12,895 nt of DNA from Treponema sp. (GTDB lineage Bacteria > Spirochaetota > Spirochaetia > Treponematales > Treponemataceae). Every line of letters begins with the position of its first letter. Position 1 is the first letter of the stretch. Positions 6,656-12,895 of the stretch are shown one piece after another. Location of the stretch: the NCBI GenBank assembly GCA_012513125.1, contig JAAZCS010000223.1, positions 1 to 12,895 on the forward strand, given 5' to 3'. The notes under the pieces are model-generated. The model saw nothing but the letters and a program-made list of their open reading frames with translations, was not told the origin of the DNA and ran no database searches. Position numbers and translations under genes: made by a program.

Positions 6656-7214
6656 TTCCAAAAAGTGCACCCGCGATTATTAATAAAATCGGGTGCATGT
6701 GAAATTTATAAAATGCAAAAAGAAAAATTCCATAAGCCACAATATTTATATAATTGAACAATTCTTTCCACCCTTGTATTGTTGTTAAAACAGAAACTGA
6801 AGAAGGCACGTTCAATAAAGCCAATGCAAAAATATTCACAACCGGAACAAGAATTAAACCTGTTGTTATAGGACGCAAAAAGACAAAAGCCCCTTTTACA
6901 AAAGGATTTTGACTAAATTTTGTTAAGAATTTTGCTATAATAATAATGCAGATAATCGAAGGAAGAACCTCTGCAATGCTGACAATAATGCCGCCAGGAA
7001 TTCCATACAAATTAAATCCAACATATGTTGCAACATTTATCCCAAAAGGACCAGGTGTTGCTTCAGAAATTGCCACCATATTGTAAAATTGCTCTGATGA
7101 AACAAGCCCTTTCGCCACTATCGTCTGCTGTATCAATGTTAATGAAACAATGCCTCCACCTATCGTGAATAAACCTATATAAAAAAAAGTAAGAAACAAT
7201 TCTAAAAGCGTCAT
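6642..7214 (-). CDS. CHR-family transporter, second half-size subunit
   Basis: A 190-aa membrane protein of the chromate ion transporter (CHR/ChrA) superfamily, the second of a short-chain pair. The signature FYIGLFTIGGG is at residues 11-21 and the conserved EATPGPFGINVATYVGF at 51-67, followed by about four more membrane segments. Its ATG overlaps the stop of the preceding subunit as TAATG, with AAGGA upstream, so translation is coupled. Family members export chromate, but many in non-exposed bacteria have an unknown anionic substrate; the substrate cannot be read here. The coding end contains a terminator-like hairpin and overlaps the stomatin gene by 14 bp tail to tail. Confidence 0.88.
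   Translation of the reverse strand: MTLLELFLTFFYIGLFTIGGGIVSLTLIQQTIVAKGLVSSEQFYNMVAISEATPGPFGINVATYVGFNLYGIPGGIIVSIAEVLPSIICIIIIAKFLTKFSQNPFVKGAFVFLRPITTGLILVPVVNIFALALLNVPSSVSVLTTIQGWKELFNYINIVAYGIFLFAFYKFHMHPILLIIAGALFGIIFL
6665..6697 (-). terminator. Terminator-like hairpin inside the end of the transporter gene
   Basis: TGCACCC (6666-6672) pairs with GGGTGCA (6691-6697), and GATT/AATC inside extends it past a 2-nt bulge. On the minus strand the hairpin is followed directly by CTTTTTGG and, further on, a second T run before the stop codon. That fits a rho-independent terminator for the leftward kinase-transporter transcript. It lies inside the last codons (around MHPILLIIAGALF), so termination would occur near the stop codon. 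On the plus strand there is no T tract after it. Confidence 0.4.
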
Positions 7215-7798
7215 TATTTACCATCCTTCTTATTCTTTTTTAAAGCTATGAAAGTATTTACAACTCCCAACAAAATAGCAAATAAGATTAATATGAAGGA
7301 AGGAATTTTAAAAAAGAATACTAAAATAAACGCAGCAATCATCAATAAGAAATTCCACCAATTTTTTATTGTTTTCTTAGCAAAATTAATTATTACTGTT
7401 GTTAATAAAGCTGCCACAGCAACATTAATCCCTTTTAAAGCCTTTTGAGCTAATGGTATATCAGATATAGAATTAATAAATGTTGCTAAAACCATAATTA
7501 CTATCAAAGAAGGTGTAATCATTCCTAAAGTAGCTATAACACCACCAAAACTACCTAATTGCTTATACCCAACAAAAGTTGATACATTCACTGCAACAAT
7601 ACCTGGAGTTGATTGTCCTATTGCGTAATAATCAAGTAATTCTTCTTCAGTAATCCACTTCTTTTTTGTAATCAATTCTCTTTGCATCATCGGCATCATT
7701 GCCAATCCGCCACCAAAAGTAAAAAGACCTATTTTTGAAAAAACAAAAAACAAATCCAAGCATTCTTTTATATTTTTTTTTATCACAATTTTTTGCAT
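7214..7798 (-). CDS. CHR-family transporter, first half-size subunit
   Basis: A 194-aa membrane protein homologous to the N-terminal half of ChrA. It carries KIGLFTFGGGLAMMPMMQ at residues 22-39 and GQSTPGIVAVNVSTFVGY at 61-78, then about four hydrophobic segments and a lysine-rich C-terminus. With the following gene it forms the short-chain CHR pair, thought to act as a heterodimer of inverted-topology halves. It begins 20 nt after the stop of the LacI-sensor histidine kinase, on the same strand with no terminator between, so it is likely co-transcribed with it. Its ATG at 7798 has no Shine-Dalgarno, and an in-frame TAA 6 nt upstream rules out an earlier start. Substrate unknown. Confidence 0.88.
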   Translation of the reverse strand: MQKIVIKKNIKECLDLFFVFSKIGLFTFGGGLAMMPMMQRELITKKKWITEEELLDYYAIGQSTPGIVAVNVSTFVGYKQLGSFGGVIATLGMITPSLIVIMVLATFINSISDIPLAQKALKGINVAVAALLTTVIINFAKKTIKNWWNFLLMIAAFILVFFFKIPSFILILFAILLGVVNTFIALKKNKKDGK

Positions 7799-7818
7799 AT
7801 GTTAACTGAAAAAGTTTA

Positions 7819-9873
7819 CTATATGAGGAATTTTATTTCAACACATGTTCCAGATAGATTATTTCTATAAATTTTAAATTCAGCTCCAATTTGATCAGCT
7901 CTATATTGCATTGAATTCAACCCCAAACCTTTTTTAATTTTCACCAAATCAGATATTCCACAACCATTATCAACAACTGTAATAATAATGTAGTCTTTTA
8001 CAGAACTGACAGAAACATATACACAAGAGGCTTTTGCATGTTTTGAGATATTATGAAGAGCTTCTTGAATAATTCTAAAACTGTTTAACTTTTGAATAGA
8101 ATTTAACTCAATTGTATTTTGAACGCTCCATTTATAATAACACTTTATATTAAACTGGACAGAAAAAGAATTACATAAATTACTTAAACTATGATTCATC
8201 CCTAAAGTATCAAGTTCAACAGGATAAGAATTATGAGCATATTGTCTTGTACACTGTAGTGTTTCAGAAATCAATGTCGCTATTTCAGCCATTTCTTCTT
8301 TTTCTCCATCTGTATGAGTTGAAGCATAACTTCTGCAAAGCATAGAAATTCCAGCTAATCTTTGGCAAATATCATCATGCAAATCAATACTAAAACGTTG
8401 TCTTTCTAATTCACTTATTTTTAATACCTCAGCTTCAACTTCAATTCTCTTGTTATTAGCTTCAATTAATTCCTTTGTTCTTTTTGAAACTTCTTTTTCA
8501 AGATACTCAGAACGTTTTATTTTTTCACCAAAAGATTGAAGCCTTTTTATTGTTTGTGCTATATCAACAATTATTGAACACATAGATGGATTGATCTGTT
8601 CCTTTGATTGATATAAAGCACAGCCCATTATTTCATCTCCAGAAGAAATATATTTAAACGTATATGAGTCACTTTTAGGATTTCCAGAATTTATTTCCTT
8701 AAAAAAATCACCTAACAGCACCCTTTTTTTTTGATATTTTTCATTTAATATAACTCCATCCTTTTTAATAAAAAGCGGTTTTACGTAAATGTTGTTTTTA
8801 GTAGATTTTGAAGAAAAAAGAAGAATTATAAATGTTTGAATTTCCATTTCTTCCAAATATCTTCCAATATAATAATTAAGGCAATCAAAAGTATTGACAA
8901 CATTCAATTCCTGCCCCATCCTACTTAAATTTCGTAAACGTAATTCAGAATGTAAATATTCATACATTAATTTTTTTACTTCACTATAATAGTAATTTTT
9001 TTCTTCCGCTTTATGTTTGTTACATCCACAAGATTCTCTTAAAATTAAATTTGAATATAAATAATTTGTTTCATCTACTTTTTTCCCATTAATTAAATCT
9101 TTTAATAAATCAACTGATTTTATTCCCATTTCTTCCAATGGCTGATGAACAGTCGTTATGGAAGGAAATTCAAGTTCAGACTGAGGAATATCATCAAATC
9201 CCGTGACAGCAATTTCCTGATAACTTCTATCATTTTTATTCATTTTCAAATATTTATAAACACCAATTGCCATGTTATCATTAGCACAAACTACAGCATC
9301 TATTTTAAAATCCGGATTTTCGTTTTTAAAATCAGTCATTATTTTTAAAGAGGAATATTCTGTAAAATCTCCTCTTTTAATTACATAATTTATTTTACTG
9401 TTTTTATTCTTATAATTATTTAAAATTTCAAGAAATATTTTCTCTCGTAACGCATTGTCATTATGATTTGCAGGACCACTTATATACAAGAAATTCTTAT
9501 ATGAATGAACATTTAGCAAATGCTCAACTAATTTTTTCATAGAATCTTCAGCTTTTATTAAAAGTGAAGGAACCCCTTTTAATTGCTGACCAATGGACAC
9601 AACCGGCACGTGACCCCAAATTTGATTAAATTCAGTTCGACTTTTTTCACCTAAATGGTCACAAATAACAGTTGACAATAAAATAATACCTTCTATTCCA
9701 AAACACTTTTCATCTGGTATTTTTGAAATAAAAGATTTCTCATTAAACGCAAAATTTTCTTGTTGAAAACAGATTAATTCAATTCCTAATTCTTTTGAAC
9801 GATTGCTAATTCCCCTATACAGCGAATTCTGATACTCTTCGTCCAAAATATTTGTTACAATTCCAATTCTCAT
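7819..9873 (-). CDS. Cytoplasmic histidine kinase with LacI-type sensor domain
   Basis: A 684-aa fusion. Residues 1-285 form a periplasmic-binding-like domain of LacI/GalR type. It starts MRIGIVTNILDEEYQNSLYRG, includes DAVVCANDNMAIG and VTGFDDIPQSE, and ends LILRESCGC. There is no signal peptide, membrane segment or DNA-binding HTH, so the ligand, probably a sugar or derivative, is sensed in the cytosol. Residues 290-450 form an unassigned, perhaps GAF-like domain, then a coiled coil to about 490. The HisKA_3 region ERQRFSIDLHDDICQRL contains the phospho-acceptor His499. The HATPase_c domain has N-box Asn608 (QEALHN), VDNGCG at 634-639 and GLGLNSM. I reject the GTG at 9888: it has no ribosome site, and MRIGIV is the natural domain start. 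The response regulator diverges upstream. Confidence 0.93.
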   Translation of the reverse strand: MRIGIVTNILDEEYQNSLYRGISNRSKELGIELICFQQENFAFNEKSFISKIPDEKCFGIEGIILLSTVICDHLGEKSRTEFNQIWGHVPVVSIGQQLKGVPSLLIKAEDSMKKLVEHLLNVHSYKNFLYISGPANHNDNALREKIFLEILNNYKNKNSKINYVIKRGDFTEYSSLKIMTDFKNENPDFKIDAVVCANDNMAIGVYKYLKMNKNDRSYQEIAVTGFDDIPQSELEFPSITTVHQPLEEMGIKSVDLLKDLINGKKVDETNYLYSNLILRESCGCNKHKAEEKNYYYSEVKKLMYEYLHSELRLRNLSRMGQELNVVNTFDCLNYYIGRYLEEMEIQTFIILLFSSKSTKNNIYVKPLFIKKDGVILNEKYQKKRVLLGDFFKEINSGNPKSDSYTFKYISSGDEIMGCALYQSKEQINPSMCSIIVDIAQTIKRLQSFGEKIKRSEYLEKEVSKRTKELIEANNKRIEVEAEVLKISELERQRFSIDLHDDICQRLAGISMLCRSYASTHTDGEKEEMAEIATLISETLQCTRQYAHNSYPVELDTLGMNHSLSNLCNSFSVQFNIKCYYKWSVQNTIELNSIQKLNSFRIIQEALHNISKHAKASCVYVSVSSVKDYIIITVVDNGCGISDLVKIKKGLGLNSMQYRADQIGAEFKIYRNNLSGTCVEIKFLI

Positions 9874-9876
9874 AAT

Positions 9877-9905
9877 TTGATTATACACCGTAATTATGAT
9901 ATTAT
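9877..9905 (+). promoter_or_regulatory. Leaderless promoter for the response regulator
   Basis: TTGATT (9877-9882), a 17-bp spacer and TATTAT (9900-9905), followed by TAATAC and the ATG at 9912. The first transcribed base is predicted to be the A of the ATG, with no Shine-Dalgarno. Its -35 overlaps the kinase -10, and its -10 overlaps the kinase -35, so RNA polymerase can occupy only one at a time. Confidence 0.62.
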
Positions 9906-9908
9906 TAA
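9880..9908 (-). promoter_or_regulatory. Leaderless promoter for the histidine kinase
   Basis: On the minus strand, TTAATA (9908-9903), a 17-bp spacer and a perfect TATAAT (9885-9880), followed by CAAATT and the ATG at 9873. The first transcribed base is predicted to be the A of the ATG. There is no Shine-Dalgarno. It overlaps the divergent regulator promoter completely. Confidence 0.65.
9891..9907. promoter_or_regulatory. Imperfect dyad between the divergent promoters
   Basis: TAATTAT-GAT-ATTATTA, with six of seven positions symmetric, covers the RR -10 box and part of the kinase -35. It could be a site for the dimeric NarL/LuxR-type regulator and hence for autoregulation, but in such AT-rich DNA a chance dyad is quite possible. 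Confidence 0.22.
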
Positions 9909-9911
9909 TAC

Positions 9912-10565
9912 ATGAATTATTCAGTATTAATTATTGATGACCATCCTCTTTTTAGCAGAGGACTTGCTCAGTTGATAGAAACTCAGAAAACATATAAAGT
10001 CACAGGATTTGCAAAAAGCCGACAAGAAGCCCTTTCAATTATAAATGAAAAACAATTTGATTTAGCTATAGTTGATTTAAACCTTGGGATGGAAGACGGT
10101 CTAGAATTAATAAAAGATTTATTAGCATATTGTCCTAGAACAATAATTCTTGTACTTTCAATGCACGATGAACGTTTTTACGCAGAACGAGCATTAAAAG
10201 CTGGTGCAAAAGGCTATATTATGAAAGCTGAAGCTGAAACTCAAGTAATTAACGCAATTCAAACTGTAATGAATGGTGAAATATATTTAAGTGACAAAGA
10301 AAAAGAAAGATTAGATTCAGTAAAGAAAGAAAAAGCCAATCCTATTATCAATAAAGATTCTTATGATTCAGTTTCCGTTCTATCTGACAGGCAACTCCAG
10401 ATTTTTACATTAATTGGAAAAGGTCTTGGTACTGTTGAAATTGCAAACAAATTAAATTTAAGCATAAAAACAATTGATACCCATAAAGAAAACATAAAAT
10501 CAAAACTACATTGTTCATCCTCTGCAGAATTAAGGCAAATGGCTATTGAATGGACAATGCATTAA
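9912..10565 (+). CDS. NarL/LuxR-family response regulator
   Basis: A 217-aa two-component regulator. The receiver domain (about 1-120) has the acidic pair Asp9-Asp10, the phospho-acceptor Asp55 (IVDLNLG), Ser83 and the conserved Lys105 (GYIMKAEAE). A linker of about 35 residues follows. The GerE/LuxR helix-turn-helix spans about 157-212: LSDRQLQIFTLIGKGLGTVEIA, then SIKTIDTHKENIKSKL. It should dimerise and bind DNA when phosphorylated. HisKA_3 kinases work with NarL-type regulators, so the divergent LacI-sensor kinase is almost certainly its partner. The first ATG is preceded by a -10 box and no ribosome site. It ends 4 bp from the convergent malQ with no terminator hairpin between them. Targets are unknown. 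Confidence 0.94.
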   Translation: MNYSVLIIDDHPLFSRGLAQLIETQKTYKVTGFAKSRQEALSIINEKQFDLAIVDLNLGMEDGLELIKDLLAYCPRTIILVLSMHDERFYAERALKAGAKGYIMKAEAETQVINAIQTVMNGEIYLSDKEKERLDSVKKEKANPIINKDSYDSVSVLSDRQLQIFTLIGKGLGTVEIANKLNLSIKTIDTHKENIKSKLHCSSSAELRQMAIEWTMH

Positions 10566-10569
10566 GGTT

Positions 10570-12150
10570 TTAGCTTCTTCCGTACATTTTACTATAAAAT
10601 GAAAGCATTTCGGCGTTAGATTTTTTCAAATCATTTTTGCCCATTCGCCAAGACCAATTTGAATTTGCTGTTGAAGGTATATTCATTCTACTTTCATTGC
10701 CAAGACAAAGAACATCCTGCATCGGGATAATTACATATTTCGCGGTTGAAGAAAAAGCGATTTGAATTAATTTTTTTCCTAGTTTTTTATTTTTTACACT
10801 TTTTTTTGCTTCTGCTAAAGAAATTCGTTTTCCTTCAACATAGCTCGCTATTAATTCCAATTGTTCATCACTAGTATTACTTAGCCAACCTTGCAAAGTT
10901 TCATTATCATGAGTACCTGTATAAACAACGCAATCTGAATTTTCATATTGATGTGGTAAGAAACAATTGACCATTCCATTTGATTTTGCTTCTTCAGGAC
11001 TAAAGGCAAATTGCAGTACTTTCATCCCCGGAAATCCAGCATCTTCTCGTAACTTTCTTACTGATTCCGTAATCAGTCCCAAATCTTCTGCTATAATCGG
11101 CAAATCTCCAAGACTACTTTTTATTGTATTAAATAAATCAATTCCAGGTCCACTAACCCATTTTCCATTCATTGCTGTTTTTTCAGATGAAAGAACAGAC
11201 CAATAAGCTTCAAAACCCCTAAAATGATCAATTCTCAAGCAATCTGTTAACTCAAATATTCGTTTAATTCGTGAAATCCACCAAGAATAATTATCCTTTT
11301 TCATTGAATTCCAGTCATACAAAGGATTTCCCCATAATTGCCCTTCTGCACTAAAATAATCAGGAGGGACACCAGAAACACAATAAGGTCGTCCATTTTC
11401 ATCTAATTGAAAAAGTTTTTGATTTGACCATACATCACTACTATCCGATGCAACAAAAATTGGTATGTCACCTATTAATTGTATTCCTTTTTCGTTTGCA
11501 TATTTTTTTAATCGTTTCCATTGATAGTCAAAAAAGAATTGAATTATCTTTACAACCTCAATAGATTCTTCGTGACTTTTTTTCCATTCAGTCAATGCAT
11601 CTTCGTTATGTGATGCTAATTCCTTTGGCCAATATAAATTCCAAACAGATGAATTAACTTTTTCATTTTTTGCTTTTTCATCATAGAATAATTTTATACT
11701 CATAAATAAAGCATATTCATTAATCCAATTGATATTATCATCACAAAAAGAATTATAATCAGACTTATCTTCCAAAGAAGCATTTTTCATGAAATATAAA
11801 GCACATTTAGTTAAAACTGGGGTTTTCCACCAAACAACAGCACTAAAGTCAACATTTCCATCTTTTTTAATATAGTCTGGAGAAACAATATCTTTTTTTG
11901 AAGCCCAACCTTTTTCTACAAGATTGTCCAAATCAACAAACAAAGGATTTCCTGCAAATGTTGAAAAAGACGCATATGGTGAATCCCCGTATCCTGTAGG
12001 TCCAATCGGAAGAATTTGCCATAACTTTTGTGAAGATTCATGTAACCAATCTACAAATTTGTATGCATTTTTTCCAATAGTGCCAATTCCAAAACTATCT
12101 GGTAAAGAACTAATATGTAACAAAACTCCGCTTTTACGTTCAAAATTCAT
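10570..12150 (-). CDS. malQ: 4-alpha-glucanotransferase (amylomaltase, GH77)
   Basis: The 526-aa protein transfers alpha-1,4-glucan segments between maltodextrins, releasing glucose, in maltose/glycogen use in the cytosol. GH77 features are clear: an N-terminal GVLLHISSLPDSFGIGTIG, the ILPIGPTGYGDSPYAS segment at 47-61, and DIPIFVASDSSDVW at 228-241. The catalytic residues are Asp308 (RIDHFRG), Glu355 (AEDLG) and Asp415 (THDNET). Length is normal for a single-domain amylomaltase, without the extra N-terminal modules of the E. coli protein. Its ATG overlaps the stop of the PHP phosphatase gene as ATGA, with GGAG 7 nt upstream, so it is translated in tandem. Its nearest neighbour downstream is the convergent response regulator. 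Confidence 0.96.
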   Translation of the reverse strand: MNFERKSGVLLHISSLPDSFGIGTIGKNAYKFVDWLHESSQKLWQILPIGPTGYGDSPYASFSTFAGNPLFVDLDNLVEKGWASKKDIVSPDYIKKDGNVDFSAVVWWKTPVLTKCALYFMKNASLEDKSDYNSFCDDNINWINEYALFMSIKLFYDEKAKNEKVNSSVWNLYWPKELASHNEDALTEWKKSHEESIEVVKIIQFFFDYQWKRLKKYANEKGIQLIGDIPIFVASDSSDVWSNQKLFQLDENGRPYCVSGVPPDYFSAEGQLWGNPLYDWNSMKKDNYSWWISRIKRIFELTDCLRIDHFRGFEAYWSVLSSEKTAMNGKWVSGPGIDLFNTIKSSLGDLPIIAEDLGLITESVRKLREDAGFPGMKVLQFAFSPEEAKSNGMVNCFLPHQYENSDCVVYTGTHDNETLQGWLSNTSDEQLELIASYVEGKRISLAEAKKSVKNKKLGKKLIQIAFSSTAKYVIIPMQDVLCLGNESRMNIPSTANSNWSWRMGKNDLKKSNAEMLSFYSKMYGRS

Positions 12151-12895
12151 TTCTCTACTCCATTAATTAACAATTTTTCCACAGGAATAATATTATGTTT
12201 CTTTGCATATTCCCTTGCATCTTTTGCCCATGAAATAACACAATCAGGACTGTGAGCATCAGAACTACATACAACATCAATATTTTTTGTAGAAACAAGA
12301 TCCCAGAATTCATCATATGGATAAGGATGTCGCAAACCATTTTTTGTTTGATTCATATTTCTGTTCAATCCATTTCCATTAATTTCTACAGGAAGATTAC
12401 AATCTATTGCTGCATCCAAAATTGCTCCAAGCATAGCTTTTGAATCTGCATCCCACTCTTTGTAGGCTCCCATAAATAAATCCGGATGAGCAATAAATTT
12501 ATACAATCCACTTTTTATTCCATCGATAGTTTGCTCAACATATTTATGAAAAAGTTGAACAGAATCAACATTCAAAATATAAATGTATTCGCCAAAATCA
12601 TATACCCAATGAGGTCCAAAAATCAAATAATCAGCATTCATTCGTCCCAACAATTCATCTTTATACCAAGTATATGACGATTTATCCCATTCACATTCAA
12701 AACCAGCATAAACTGGAAAATCAACTTTTTTACTGCATTCTCTCACTTGTGATATGTAAGAAATTGCTTCTTCTTCTGTCATTCGTATATCAGGCCAATA
12801 AAGATTTGACTTTCGTGAATAAGGACAATGGTCAGACATTCCAAGTTCTAAACAGCCTTCTTCTTTCGCTTTCATAATGTAGTCTTCAACAGTAC
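12147..12895 (-). CDS. PHP-family phosphatase, histidinol-phosphatase-like (5' partial)
   Basis: The frame stays open to the window edge: six codons before the ATG at 12875 read TVEDYI, which fits the normal N-terminal helix of HisJ-type proteins. The true start, with the first metal motif HxH, therefore lies outside. Visible metal-binding PHP motifs are SDHCP (near the N-terminus), the GFECEW glutamate, the GPHW histidine, AHPD and the C-terminal SSDAH. The family hydrolyses phosphate monoesters, classically L-histinol phosphate in histidine synthesis. The position beside malQ with an ATGA overlap, rather than with his genes, leaves another phosphate ester possible. At least 248 residues are present of a usual 260-280. 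Confidence 0.87.
   Translation of the reverse strand, partial: TVEDYIMKAKEEGCLELGMSDHCPYSRKSNLYWPDIRMTEEEAISYISQVRECSKKVDFPVYAGFECEWDKSSYTWYKDELLGRMNADYLIFGPHWVYDFGEYIYILNVDSVQLFHKYVEQTIDGIKSGLYKFIAHPDLFMGAYKEWDADSKAMLGAILDAAIDCNLPVEINGNGLNRNMNQTKNGLRHPYPYDEFWDLVSTKNIDVVCSSDAHSPDCVISWAKDAREYAKKHNIIPVEKLLINGVEK

Noticed and set aside
9874..9888. GTG at 9888 as the kinase start
   Set aside because: It has no ribosome site, adds five residues before the natural MRIGIV domain start, and would lie upstream of the predicted transcription start.
10585..10601. CATTTTA-CTA-TAAAATG hairpin as terminator between the regulator and malQ
   Set aside because: It is AT-only apart from its outermost pair, has a 3-nt loop, no T tract, and lies within malQ codons.
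1..12895. Mobile elements, CRISPR arrays, tRNA or rRNA genes
   Set aside because: No transposase, integrase, terminal repeats, spaced direct repeats or tRNA-like cloverleaf sequences were seen; the non-coding gaps are all short.

Overview
The window is AT-rich, densely packed chromosomal DNA. It most resembles a host-associated spirochaete of the Treponema group. That placement is inferred from the style of the class II aldolase, the proteins pairing a LacI-type sensor with a signalling domain, and the low GC; no database search was possible. I see no mobile element, CRISPR array, rRNA or tRNA.

Layout from left to right. (1) A rightward class II fructose-bisphosphate aldolase with a recognisable sigma70-type promoter, closed by a perfect bidirectional terminator. 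(2) A leftward block, in transcription order: deoD-type purine nucleoside phosphorylase, a sugar nucleotidyltransferase, a class I mannose-6-phosphate isomerase overlapping it by one base, a YhhQ-type queuosine-precursor transporter, and a small unknown membrane protein. Between the isomerase and the transporter lies a 40-nt element that matches the preQ1-I riboswitch architecture. It forces the transporter start to be moved 30 codons downstream. (3) A rightward nfeD and stomatin/SPFH pair. (4) A leftward run: a histidine kinase whose input is a cytoplasmic LacI/periplasmic-binding-like domain, followed 20 nt later by two half-size CHR-family transporters. (5) A rightward NarL/LuxR response regulator diverging from the kinase. 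(6) A leftward PHP-family phosphatase (5' end outside the window) overlapping malQ (4-alpha-glucanotransferase).

Two results go beyond routine annotation. First, the putative preQ1-I riboswitch ahead of the queuosine-precursor transporter. Second, the kinase and response regulator genes are separated by only 38 bp. This gap holds two mutually overlapping, near-consensus promoters, each with a -10 box exactly six bases from an ATG that has no Shine-Dalgarno sequence. That geometry predicts two leaderless mRNAs from mutually exclusive promoters. A third gene, nfeD, shows the same -10/N6/ATG geometry. Most other genes here have a clear GGAG-like ribosome binding site, so the contrast is visible within the window.

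Functionally, the window mixes central sugar metabolism (aldolase, ManA, MalQ, sugar nucleotidyltransferase), nucleoside salvage (DeoD, YhhQ), membrane quality control (NfeD/SPFH) and what looks like a carbohydrate-sensing two-component system.
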